Of a stretch of 5,396 nt of DNA, positions 1 to 5,357 are shown one piece after another. Origin of the DNA: an uncultured Ruminococcus sp. (GTDB lineage Bacteria > Bacillota > Clostridia > Oscillospirales > Ruminococcaceae). The notes under the pieces were generated by a model. That model was given only the letters and a program-made list of their open reading frames with translations. It was not told where the DNA came from and did no database searches. Within the stretch, counting starts at the first letter, position 1. Each line of letters opens with the position of its first letter. The DNA lies in assembly GCA_947178195.1 (NCBI GenBank), contig CAMWXM010000201.1, forward strand, positions 1 to 5,396, written 5' to 3'. Both the position numbers and the translations under genes were made by a program.

Positions 1-366
1 TTCCTCGTGTATGACCTGGCTTATAATCTTCAGACTCCCATTTTCAAGTCCCTTGATGGTATTTACCACAATCATTTTATCTGTAACATAGTCTTCGGCT
101 TTTTTCGCAACGTCCCTTACAAAAGGCGAAGGAATACCCAAAAGCACTATATCGCTGCCGGAAACACAGGAAATATCGCTATCCAGCTTTATTTCCCCGG
201 GAATTTTCACCCCTGGCAGCTTTGCTCTGTGTTCGCCGTCCTTTCTGATTGTTTCAAGCTCCTCTTTAAAGGCCGACCACACGGTAACGTCATGATTTAA
301 CTTATTAAGCATAACCGCAAGACTCATTCCAAATCCGCCCGAACCTAAAATTGAAATTTTTGCCAT
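1..366 (-). CDS. gpsA: NAD(P)-dependent glycerol-3-phosphate dehydrogenase, N-terminal part (gene runs off the window edge)
   Basis: GpsA reduces dihydroxyacetone phosphate to sn-glycerol 3-phosphate in the cytoplasm, supplying the backbone of phospholipids. I translated the 122 codons present. They begin MAKISILGSGGFGMSLA, a Rossmann beta strand with the dinucleotide-binding GxGxxG at G8, G10 and G13. Further on are RAKLPGVKIP (residues 47-56), IPSPFVR (78-84) and NTIKGLE (102-108). By family comparison, K105 in the last motif is the conserved substrate-site lysine. The family is usually about 330 aa, so roughly 210 residues, including the C-terminal helical domain, lie outside the window. 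The start ATG is 2 nt after the plsY stop, and its Shine-Dalgarno (AGGGAG) lies in the last plsY codons, which implies translational coupling. The glycine loop reads GSGGFG where GAGSWG or GAGAWG is common, a mild variant. The frame is open to base 1, so there is no sign of a broken gene. Confidence 0.95.
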   Translation of the reverse strand, partial: MAKISILGSGGFGMSLAVMLNKLNHDVTVWSAFKEELETIRKDGEHRAKLPGVKIPGEIKLDSDISCVSGSDIVLLGIPSPFVRDVAKKAEDYVTDKMIVVNTIKGLENGSLKIISQVIHEE

Positions 367-368
367 TA

Positions 369-1046
369 TTATTTCTCCCTTTTATGAAATGAAAATCTGT
401 TTTCAGTACCGTTTCTGAGCCTTGCCATATTGCTTCTATGCATTAAAATTATTATAGCGCATATGGGTAAAGTCATGACGGCATATAAAATTGATAAATT
501 CAAGGTTTCATTTTCTATATAATACCGCACCAGAAATGTCACTACCGGACAAAGCTCTGTTGCGATAATCGATGAAAGAGACACATATCTGCTGACTGCA
601 AGTATCAACGCAAATATCAGTATCAGTATGCCGAAAACTATAGGGTCGATAACAATAAATACCGATACTCCCACAAGAACTCCCTTACCGCCCTTAAAGC
701 CGTAATATATGGGAAAAATATGACCGATAACAGCACACAAACCAGCTATATATCCGATAAAATAAACGTCGTTTTCAGGACCTATCCCGATACCCATAAG
801 ACTGCATATAAGCTTGCATATCAACACCGCTATAATGCCTTTCAGCAGGTCTCCTATAAGGGTAAACAGTGCAGGCAGCTTTCCGAAGCATCTGAGGGTA
901 TTGGTAAGTCCGGCATTGCCACTACCGAAATTTCTTATATCCTCCCCTTTCATTATCCTTACGGTAACTATTGCCGAGTTAAAGCTTCCCATAAGATATG
1001 AAATAACAACGCAGACAGCTATGGCAATAATAAATTTCAAGAGCAT
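369..1046 (-). CDS. plsY: Acyl-phosphate:glycerol-3-phosphate acyltransferase PlsY (integral membrane)
   Basis: PlsY transfers an acyl chain from acyl-phosphate, made by PlsX, to position 1 of glycerol 3-phosphate. This gives lysophosphatidate, the first membrane-bound step of phospholipid synthesis. The 225-aa product is strongly hydrophobic with several membrane segments. All the family motifs are visible: GSFNSA (20-25) followed by DIRNFGSGNAGLTN (36-49) and R52; GDLLKG (65-70); and GHIFPIYYGFKGGKGV (108-123), whose glycine-rich loop forms the phosphate site. Only the first motif is slightly unusual (GSFNSA where GSIPTA or GSIPFG is common). The protein is a little longer than the usual 190-210 aa. 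The difference seems to lie in the loop around residues 82-95 and a charged C-terminal tail ending HKREK. The ATG shares its A with the der stop codon (TAATG), and a purine-rich GGGGGGAG lies just upstream inside der. gpsA, which makes its substrate, follows directly. Confidence 0.96.
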   Translation of the reverse strand: MLLKFIIAIAVCVVISYLMGSFNSAIVTVRIMKGEDIRNFGSGNAGLTNTLRCFGKLPALFTLIGDLLKGIIAVLICKLICSLMGIGIGPENDVYFIGYIAGLCAVIGHIFPIYYGFKGGKGVLVGVSVFIVIDPIVFGILILIFALILAVSRYVSLSSIIATELCPVVTFLVRYYIENETLNLSILYAVMTLPICAIIILMHRSNMARLRNGTENRFSFHKREK

Positions 1047-2371
1047 TATTTACTCTCCCCCCGTTCTCTTATTATAAATCTCACCGGCGTACCTGAAAGA
1101 CCGAATGTTCCTCGAATCTGATTTTCAAGATAGCGCTGGTAAGAAAAATGAAACAGGTCGGCACGGTTTACAAATGTTACAAATGTCGGTGGCTTGGAAG
1201 ATGCCTGGGTCATATAATAAATTTTCAGTCTCCTGCCCTTATCCGAAGGCGGCTGTACTCTTGTTGTAGCATATGCTAAAACATCGTTTAACATGCCTGT
1301 GGAAATACGCATGGTATTCTGCTCATACACATGTTTTATTATTTCAAAAAGCTTATTTACACGCTGACCGGTTTTCGCCGAGATAAACAGGAAAGGCACA
1401 TACGACATAAAGCTGAAATCATTTTCAAGCTTTGTCTGATATTCTTTCATTGTCTTATCGCCCTTTTCAACGGCATCCCATTTGTTTACAACGACTACTG
1501 AAGCCTTGCCCTGCTCATGAGCATATCCGGCTATTTTTGAATCCTGCTCAGTAAAGCCCTCCAAAGCGTCTATCATTATAACGCAGACGTCTGCCCTGTC
1601 CACCGCCATATACGCTCTCAAAACGCTGTAATGCTCCACTCTTTCATTTACCTTTGATTTTTTTCTGATACCTGCCGTATCAATAAAAACAAATTTCCCA
1701 TCCTCATTTTCTATAACCGTATCCGTAGCGTCACGGGTAGTACCGGCAATATCCGAAACAATGACTCTTTCCTCTCCGGCAATACGGTTGACAAGAGAGG
1801 ACTTTCCGGCATTAGGCTTTCCGATAACTGCGACCTTAATATATTCCTCATCATAATCCTCAATTTTTTCATCAGGGAAATACTTGAATATTTCGTCCAG
1901 CATATCCCCTGTTCCGTGTCCATGCTGAGAAGATATAGGGAAAGGATCGCCCAGTCCCAGATTATAAAATTCATAGACTTCAACAGGAGTTTCGCCTATA
2001 GAATCGCATTTATTTACAGCCAGCACCACCGGTTTTCCGCTTTTCTGAAGCATAGATGCAACCTCCGTATCGCTTGCCGTCACACCGCATCTGACATCAG
2101 TCACAAGCACTATCACATCTGCCTTCTGTATAGCAAGCTCCGCCTGTTTACGCATTTGCGAAAGAATAATATCATCTGAATCAGGCTCGATACCACCAGT
2201 ATCAACAACCATAAATTCTCTTGAACGCCATTCGCATTTTGAATATATCCTGTCTCTTGTAACTCCCGGCGTATCTTCAACTATAGAGATACGCTGACCT
2301 ACTATTTTGTTAAATAAAGTTGATTTTCCCACATTAGGACGTCCGACAACTGCAACTAACGGCAATGACAT
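1046..2371 (-). CDS. der: Tandem-domain ribosome-assembly GTPase Der (EngA)
   Basis: Der is an essential GTPase that binds the 50S subunit and acts late in its assembly. The 441-aa length is typical. GTPase domain 1 shows the P-loop GRPNVGKS (10-17), the switch sequence DTPGVTRD (33-40), DTGG (57-60), NKCD (120-123) and an SSQHGHG segment (147-153) in the G5 region. An acidic linker (about 167-176) leads to domain 2, with GKPNAGKSS (184-192), GTTRD (210-214), DTAG (231-234), NKWD (296-299) and SAKTGQ (331-336). The remaining part, about 345-441, is the basic KH-like RNA-binding domain. No key residue is missing. The ATG at 2371 has a strong Shine-Dalgarno (AAGGGGGA) 7 nt upstream. The gene heads a der-plsY-gpsA operon and overlaps plsY by 1 nt. 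No good consensus promoter is obvious in the gap before it, so read-through from the rpmF unit may contribute. Confidence 0.98.
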   Translation of the reverse strand: MSLPLVAVVGRPNVGKSTLFNKIVGQRISIVEDTPGVTRDRIYSKCEWRSREFMVVDTGGIEPDSDDIILSQMRKQAELAIQKADVIVLVTDVRCGVTASDTEVASMLQKSGKPVVLAVNKCDSIGETPVEVYEFYNLGLGDPFPISSQHGHGTGDMLDEIFKYFPDEKIEDYDEEYIKVAVIGKPNAGKSSLVNRIAGEERVIVSDIAGTTRDATDTVIENEDGKFVFIDTAGIRKKSKVNERVEHYSVLRAYMAVDRADVCVIMIDALEGFTEQDSKIAGYAHEQGKASVVVVNKWDAVEKGDKTMKEYQTKLENDFSFMSYVPFLFISAKTGQRVNKLFEIIKHVYEQNTMRISTGMLNDVLAYATTRVQPPSDKGRRLKIYYMTQASSKPPTFVTFVNRADLFHFSYQRYLENQIRGTFGLSGTPVRFIIRERGESK

Positions 2372-2396
2372 ATTAAAATCCCCCTTTTTTAAGAGT

Positions 2397-2416
2397 CTTT
2401 ATTTTCTGAAATAAAG
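2397..2416 (-). repeat. 8-bp perfect hairpin upstream of the der ribosome binding site
   Basis: Bases 2397-2404 (CTTTATTT) are exactly complementary to 2409-2416 (AAATAAAG) around a 4-nt loop. The stem is nearly all A/T. On the der transcript it would form about 10 nt before the Shine-Dalgarno. It is not followed by a T tract in the direction of transcription, so it does not look like a terminator. It could be a weak mRNA 5' stabiliser or simply AT-rich chance. Confidence 0.45.
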
Positions 2417-2420
2417 CGTA

Positions 2421-2463
2421 TTTGAAAATTTTATATTGCTATAAATCATACAAAATTTTCAAA
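2421..2463. repeat. 12-bp perfect inverted repeat in the rpmF-der gap
   Basis: TTTGAAAATTTT (2421-2432) is repeated in exact inverse as AAAATTTTCAAA (2452-2463), separated by 19 nt. The match extends outward by 3 of 4 further base pairs (2417-2420 with 2464-2467; the odd pair is T against G on the plus strand). Both arms contain the self-complementary octamer AAAATTTT. The minus-strand spacer contains a possible -10 hexamer (TATGAT). The arrangement could be a DNA operator or a long AT-rich RNA hairpin. It has no GC-rich core, and no T run follows it. Confidence 0.6.
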
Positions 2464-2494
2464 TGCGGTCTTATCAGTGTTTCTGCCTTAAATG

Positions 2495-2524
2495 AAAAGA
2501 AGAGGAAGATTGCTCTTCCTCTCC
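2495..2524 (-). terminator. Rho-independent terminator after rpmF
   Basis: On the minus strand AGAGGAAGA (2522-2514) pairs perfectly with TCTTCCTCT (2509-2501) around a GCAA tetraloop. It can be extended by a G-U and a G-C pair to 11 bp (2524-2499). GCAA is a GNRA loop, which stabilises RNA hairpins. Four T residues (2498-2495) follow, then a less regular T-rich stretch. The stem starts 15 nt beyond the rpmF stop codon. The short T run suggests termination may be incomplete, leaving some read-through into der. Confidence 0.8.
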
Positions 2525-2539
2525 GCCTTTCACAAGAGC

Positions 2540-2725
2540 TTATTCAGCGTCCATTTTAATAACCTCAACGCCCTTGTAGAATCCACAATTCTTACAAACC
2601 TTATGCGGAGCTTTTAACTCACCGCAGTTATCGCATCTGCTGAATGCAGGCGCATCAAGCTTCCAAACAGCCGAACGTCTTTTATCACGTCTTGCCTTGG
2701 AAGTTTTTCTCTTTGGTACAGCCAC
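2540..2725 (-). CDS. rpmF: 50S ribosomal protein L32 (zinc-ribbon form), GTG start
   Basis: L32 is a small structural protein of the large ribosomal subunit. The 61-aa product begins MAVPKRKTSKARRDKRR, the hallmark basic N-terminus that threads into rRNA. It carries four zinc-ligand cysteines as CDNC (31-34) and CKNC (44-47), so it is the zinc-binding (C+) form. I place the start at the GTG at 2725 and not at the in-frame GTG nine bases further upstream (2734). The upstream GTG overlaps the Shine-Dalgarno AAGGAGGT itself, whereas the chosen one lies 7 nt beyond it and gives the conserved MAVP start. The gene lies 36 nt behind the DUF177 gene, the usual yceD-rpmF pairing across bacteria, shares its strong promoter, and is followed by a terminator hairpin. 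The plsX and fabH genes that often follow rpmF are not here; der is. Confidence 0.97.
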   Translation of the reverse strand: MAVPKRKTSKARRDKRRSAVWKLDAPAFSRCDNCGELKAPHKVCKNCGFYKGVEVIKMDAE

Positions 2726-2732
2726 TTTCGGC

Positions 2733-2740
2733 ACCTCCTT
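2733..2740 (-). promoter_or_regulatory. Ribosome binding site that fixes the rpmF start
   Basis: AAGGAGGT, an 8-base match to the anti-Shine-Dalgarno, ends 7 nt before the GTG at 2725. The alternative in-frame GTG at 2734 uses the last two bases of this very motif, which leaves no spacing for initiation there. Confidence 0.85.
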
Positions 2741-2761
2741 ACAGCTCTGTCACAGCAAAGC

Positions 2762-3208
2762 TTATTTTTGGCAATCACACTCAGATTCGTTTAAATCACA
2801 GCCGCATTTACTGCAAAGACCTTTGCATTCGTCCATGCATAAAAGCTTGGTCGGCAGTTCAAGAAGCAAATCCGAAAGAGCAATCTCATTCACATCGACT
2901 CTGTAATTATCGGCAATGATAAAATCGTCATTATCCTTATTAACAGAGCTTACAACAATATGCTCAAAATCATAAGTATATTCCCCTTGAAGTTCCTTTA
3001 AGCATCTGTCGCAGACGATATTTAATGTAAACCTTACGGAATAATCCATATGAACAACATCGGCACGGTTATAGAACAAGCCTGACACCATTACAGGACC
3101 GGCAAAATCATAACCCTTGAGCCTTTCCAATTCAGACATGGGAATTTCATATTCAAATTCCTGTTTTGCTCCTGATATATTAAATATCCGGCGAAGATCC
3201 GTTTTCAT
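2762..3208 (-). CDS. DUF177 / YceD-family protein, cysteine-rich, large-subunit rRNA accumulation factor
   Basis: This belongs to the YceD/DUF177 family, which is widely encoded just before rpmF and is implicated in normal accumulation of 23S rRNA; its molecular role is not settled. The 148-aa product has a soluble N-terminal half. It carries the family core VCDRCLKEL (65-73, C66 and C69) and the acidic-hydrophobic segment VDVNEIALSDLLLELP (104-119). It ends in a dense cysteine cluster: C124, C128, C132, C135, C137, C144 and C146. The LCSKCGCDLN portion is the usual family signature and looks like a metal, probably zinc, site. The ATG at 3208 has AAGGGAG 7 nt upstream. It follows a perfect-consensus promoter by about 25 nt of leader and precedes rpmF by 36 nt, so the two form one transcription unit. 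Assignment to the family is firm; the biochemical function is inference. Confidence 0.92.
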   Translation of the reverse strand: MKTDLRRIFNISGAKQEFEYEIPMSELERLKGYDFAGPVMVSGLFYNRADVVHMDYSVRFTLNIVCDRCLKELQGEYTYDFEHIVVSSVNKDNDDFIIADNYRVDVNEIALSDLLLELPTKLLCMDECKGLCSKCGCDLNESECDCQK

Positions 3209-3215
3209 ATTATTA

Positions 3216-3222
3216 CTCCCTT
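3216..3222 (-). promoter_or_regulatory. Ribosome binding site of the DUF177 gene
   Basis: AAGGGAG lies 7 nt upstream of the ATG at 3208 and supports that start. The predicted leader from the promoter just upstream is only about 25 nt, leaving no room for a structured regulator. Confidence 0.7.
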
Positions 3223-3240
3223 ATAAGCGTCACAAATCTA

Positions 3241-3269
3241 ATTATATACAAAATCCTGCATATTGTCAA
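3241..3269 (-). promoter_or_regulatory. Perfect-consensus sigma-A promoter for DUF177-rpmF
   Basis: Reading the minus strand, TTGACA (3269-3264) is followed by a 17-bp spacer and TATAAT (3246-3241). All 12 consensus bases match and the spacing is optimal. Transcription should begin near 3233-3234, giving a leader of about 25 nt before the DUF177 ATG. The -35 begins 16 nt past the stop codon of the upstream P-loop gene. Such a strong promoter fits the need for high ribosomal protein output. Confidence 0.93.
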
Positions 3270-3285
3270 TAGTTTTTTTCAATTT

Positions 3286-3690
3286 TCAGGCAAATTTTGT
3301 AACGCCAGCAGGCAATTCAGCCATATCAGCAGAAACTGTGAAAACGACCTTAGTATCGTCTCCGGTCAACTTGTCCAGTTTTGCCAGCATAATTCCCAAC
3401 TCATCAAAATCTGCTCCGCCGATCTTTAAAATTCCATCGACATAAACTTCTTTAATATCATAGTTTCCAGCAAGCATTCCTGCAACAAAACCATAAAAAG
3501 CGTCATAGCTATCAACACAGAACTGGTCGGAATCGCACCATCTTACCTTATAGCTTATAGATTTTCTCAAAGACTCGCCTTTTTCAATACAAACGAGGCT
3601 TCCGTTTGTTGTTTTGACAGCTTCGTTTATCATGTCGATAAGAATCTTTGTTTTACCTGCGCCCTTTGTGCCTGTTATTATTTTTATCAT
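3286..3690 (-). CDS. Small P-loop NTPase-like protein of unknown function
   Basis: The 134-aa product starts MIKIITGTKGAGKTKILIDM, a beta strand running into a clear Walker A motif, GTKGAGKT (7-14). A hydrophobic strand ending in an acidic residue, EVYVDGIL (81-88, D85), is a plausible Walker B. VVFTVSAD (115-122) resembles a fourth core strand with a sensor position. No signal peptide or membrane segment is seen, so it is probably cytoplasmic. From memory, short proteins of this shape occur in Clostridia and are sometimes labelled as PilT-like, but nothing here supports a motility role. I chose the ATG at 3690 because AAGGAG lies 7 nt upstream. An in-frame ATG at 3759 would add 23 residues but has no convincing site. 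It sits between pgi and the DUF177-rpmF promoter, on the same strand. No partner is evident, and its function is unknown. Confidence 0.8.
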   Translation of the reverse strand: MIKIITGTKGAGKTKILIDMINEAVKTTNGSLVCIEKGESLRKSISYKVRWCDSDQFCVDSYDAFYGFVAGMLAGNYDIKEVYVDGILKIGGADFDELGIMLAKLDKLTGDDTKVVFTVSADMAELPAGVTKFA

Positions 3691-3697
3691 ATATAAA

Positions 3698-3703
3698 CTC
3701 CTT
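3698..3703 (-). promoter_or_regulatory. Ribosome binding site deciding the P-loop protein start
   Basis: AAGGAG, in a GGAAGGAG context, lies 7 nt upstream of the ATG at 3690. This makes that ATG the likely start and argues against the in-frame ATG at 3759. The Walker A motif then begins at residue 7, the usual distance from the N-terminus for a first beta strand and P-loop. Confidence 0.75.
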
Positions 3704-3787
3704 CCGTTATTATATATGGCGTATATCAGAAAAATCATTATTTCAGCCGCCCTATACAAATAACTTTTTAATGCATTTTATGCTTAA

Positions 3788-3807
3788 ATGAACGTCATTG
3801 CGTTCAT
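3788..3807 (-). terminator. Weak hairpin downstream of pgi, possible terminator
   Basis: ATGAACG and CGTTCAT form a perfect 7-bp stem around a 6-nt loop, starting about 17 nt past the pgi stop codon. Only a short TTT follows, without a proper T tract, so it is a poor intrinsic terminator and may instead be a 3' end processing or stabilising stem. The rest of the 133-nt gap up to the P-loop gene shows no convincing promoter, so that gene may be partly read from pgi. Confidence 0.35.
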
Positions 3808-3823
3808 GTAAGATCATAGATAA

Positions 3824-5158
3824 TCAGTTAAGCTTTGCTTCTAAAGCATCCCTGCGGTCCTCATATCCCGGTTTACCTAAAAGTGCAAACATATTTGATT
3901 TATAGCTTTCAACACCCGGCTGATTAAAAGGATTAACGCCCAGAACATATCCTGAAACAGCGCATGCCTTTTCAAAGAAATAGATCATATATCCCAAATT
4001 TTCTTCATTTATTTCATCAAGCTCGAGAATAATATTAGGAACTCCGCCCTCTGTATGAGCAAGAACCGTTCCCTCGAATGCTCTTCTGTTTACAATCGAC
4101 ATATTCTGATTTGTAAGGAAATTGAGTCCGTCAAGATTTTCAGCGTCGTCATCAAGGAAGAGATCCTTTTTAGGCTTCTTTATGTCAACGACAGTTTCAA
4201 ACATGAGCCTTGAGCCGTCCTGAATAAACTGCCCCATAGAATGAAGATCTGTGGAGAATACTGCAGACGACGGCAGAATACCCTTGTTGTCCTTGCCTTC
4301 ACTTTCGCCGAAAAGCTGCTTATACCATTCAAGCATCATTGTAAACGCCGGATCATAGGATATCAGCATTTCAACCGATTTGCCCTTACGGTTAAGAATG
4401 TTTCTCAGAGCCGCATATTTATAGCAGTCGTTGTTATCAAAATCAGCTGTAAAATCCTCTCTTGCCTTTGCAGCGCCCTTCATCAGACCATCAATATCAC
4501 AGCCTGCAACGGCAATAGGCAGCAGTCCCACAGCGGTCAGCACTGAAAATCTTCCGCCCACATCGTCCGGGATAACAAAGGATTCATAGCCTTCCGTATC
4601 AGCAAGTCCTTTAAGAGTGCCCTTTGCCTTGTCGGTAGTACAGAAAATTCTTTCCTTTGCACCGTCCTTGCCGTATTTTTCTTCAACAAGCTTTTTGAAA
4701 ATTCTGAAAGCAAGAGCCGGCTCGGTAGTAGTACCAGATTTGGATATAACATTTACCGCAATATCCCTGCCCTCACAGATAGAAAGAATCTCCTGAAGAT
4801 ATGTAGGATTTATATTGTTGCCCACATAATAAATATCAGGCGTATCCTTTTTCATATTATTATATAACGGCGACTTCAGCAGCTCGATAGCCGCTCTTGC
4901 GCCCAGATACGAACCTCCGATACCGATAACAATAAGAACATCGGCGATTTTTTTGATTTTTTCAGCTGCATTTTTAATTCTTGCAAACTCTTCCTTGTCA
5001 TAATCCACAGGGAGATCCATCCAGCCGAGAAAATCGCTTCCAAGACCCGTTTTATCATGAAGCGTCTTAGCAGCGGCTTCAACCTGAACCTTTATTCCGT
5101 TCAATTCATCTTCGTTTACATATTTCCGAACATATTTGCTGTTCAATTTTAAAGACAT
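3824..5158 (-). CDS. pgi: Glucose-6-phosphate isomerase
   Basis: Pgi interconverts glucose 6-phosphate and fructose 6-phosphate in the cytoplasm, at the head of glycolysis and gluconeogenesis. The 444-aa product has the short form usual for Firmicutes (about 450 aa) and contains two SIS sugar-isomerase folds. Visible features are IGIGGSYLGARA (78-89), the phosphate-binding SKSGTTTEP (139-147), family signature 1 around DDVGGRFSV (198-206), FGESEGKD (283-290; E285 as the likely catalytic glutamate), the conserved H306 in STDLHSMGQ, and signature 2, GYVLGVNPFNQPGVESYK (403-420), with the active-site lysine K420. I chose the ATG at 5158 because GGAGG lies 9 nt upstream and the MSLKLN start matches the family. 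The frame stays open to a GTG at 5257, but those 33 extra residues have no ribosome binding site or family counterpart. A probable promoter lies about 160 nt upstream. Confidence 0.97.
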   Translation of the reverse strand: MSLKLNSKYVRKYVNEDELNGIKVQVEAAAKTLHDKTGLGSDFLGWMDLPVDYDKEEFARIKNAAEKIKKIADVLIVIGIGGSYLGARAAIELLKSPLYNNMKKDTPDIYYVGNNINPTYLQEILSICEGRDIAVNVISKSGTTTEPALAFRIFKKLVEEKYGKDGAKERIFCTTDKAKGTLKGLADTEGYESFVIPDDVGGRFSVLTAVGLLPIAVAGCDIDGLMKGAAKAREDFTADFDNNDCYKYAALRNILNRKGKSVEMLISYDPAFTMMLEWYKQLFGESEGKDNKGILPSSAVFSTDLHSMGQFIQDGSRLMFETVVDIKKPKKDLFLDDDAENLDGLNFLTNQNMSIVNRRAFEGTVLAHTEGGVPNIILELDEINEENLGYMIYFFEKACAVSGYVLGVNPFNQPGVESYKSNMFALLGKPGYEDRRDALEAKLN

Positions 5159-5311
5159 TATAAGCTTCCTCCAGTCATTACAGTAAGCGGCGAAATTTTT
5201 TATTTCCTGCCGTTTAAGAAATCGTCCTATAAAATTCATGTTTATTTCCGCCGTCACAGCAAAAACGGATAATTTTACCGGAACGGATTTCTATTTCCTT
5301 ACTTTTCTACA
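5159..5311 (-). other. Long untranslated leader of pgi
   Basis: If the promoter at 5318-5346 is correct, about 150 nt of RNA precede the pgi ATG. I can pair GGC-G-GAAAT (5253-5245) with ATTTC-GCC (5197-5190), leaving one bulged G. I can also pair TCCG (about 5271-5268) with CGGA (5251-5248). A T run (5267-5263) follows a short, imperfect CGGTA/TATCCG stem, but that stem is too weak to call an attenuator. No known riboswitch class is recognisable. The pgi frame is open through most of the leader, but no Shine-Dalgarno supports translation there. Confidence 0.4.
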
Positions 5312-5317
5312 TCTATC

Positions 5318-5346
5318 ATTTTACTATATTTCCTTATTATTTGCAA
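5318..5346 (-). promoter_or_regulatory. Probable sigma-A promoter for pgi
   Basis: On the minus strand TTGCAA (5346-5341) is spaced 17 bp from TAAAAT (5323-5318). This gives 4 of 6 and 5 of 6 matches to consensus at the best spacing, in an AT-rich setting. Transcription should start near 5311. The -35 hexamer is itself palindromic and forms part of a tandem TTTGCAA repeat. Confidence 0.65.
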
Positions 5347-5357
5347 GGATTTGCAAA
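5340..5357. repeat. Tandem TTTGCAA boxes at the pgi -35 region
   Basis: TTTGCAA occurs at 5340-5346 and again at 5350-5356, 10 bp start to start, about one helical turn. The second copy extends to the perfect palindrome TTTGCAAA (5350-5357). The first copy overlaps the proposed -35, so a bound regulator would compete with polymerase. The boxes are short and could be chance in AT-rich DNA. Confidence 0.4.

Larger units (their letters stand above)
2372..2494 (-). other. AT-rich der leader / intergenic region with two inverted repeats
   Basis: This is the gap between the rpmF terminator and der. It holds a 12-bp perfect inverted repeat (2421-2432 with 2452-2463, 19-nt spacer). It also holds an 8-bp perfect hairpin (2397-2404 with 2409-2416, 4-nt loop) just upstream of the der ribosome binding site. 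On the minus strand I see only weak promoter-like elements: TATGAT within the spacer, and TATAAA where the spacer meets the left-hand arm. Neither has a good -35 at 16-18 bp. No open reading frame or known riboswitch is recognisable. Whether the der transcript starts here or comes by read-through cannot be decided from sequence. Confidence 0.5.

Noticed and set aside
7..300. Plus-strand open frame of 97 codons opposite gpsA
   Set aside because: It lies wholly antisense to clearly conserved GpsA codons, has no ribosome binding site, and its product resembles no family. The same applies to the other plus-strand frames opposite plsY, der, DUF177 and pgi.
2372..2494. A riboswitch or ribosomal-protein leader before der
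   Set aside because: The region is short and AT-rich, and I recognise no conserved core of a known class; only simple inverted repeats can be shown.
3709..3737. TATAAT on the minus strand just before the P-loop gene as a promoter
   Set aside because: The -35 position reads TGATTT, essentially no match, and transcription would start within the ribosome binding site. The hexamer is likely chance in AT-rich DNA.
3691..3759. Longer start for the P-loop protein giving a hydrophobic N-terminal stretch that could mimic a membrane anchor
   Set aside because: No ribosome binding site precedes the ATG at 3759, while AAGGAG is ideally placed for the ATG at 3690; the hydrophobic stretch comes from translating AT-rich intergenic DNA.
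3761..3787. Hairpin from TTTAA-GCAT and ATGC-A-TTAAA on the minus strand between pgi and the P-loop gene
   Set aside because: The loop is only 3 nt, the stem has a bulge and almost no GC, and no T tract follows; this is best explained by AT-rich composition.
5159..5257. N-terminal extension of Pgi by 33 residues from a GTG at 5257
   Set aside because: There is no Shine-Dalgarno before the GTG, the family starts near MSLKLN, and GGAGG lies correctly before the ATG at 5158.
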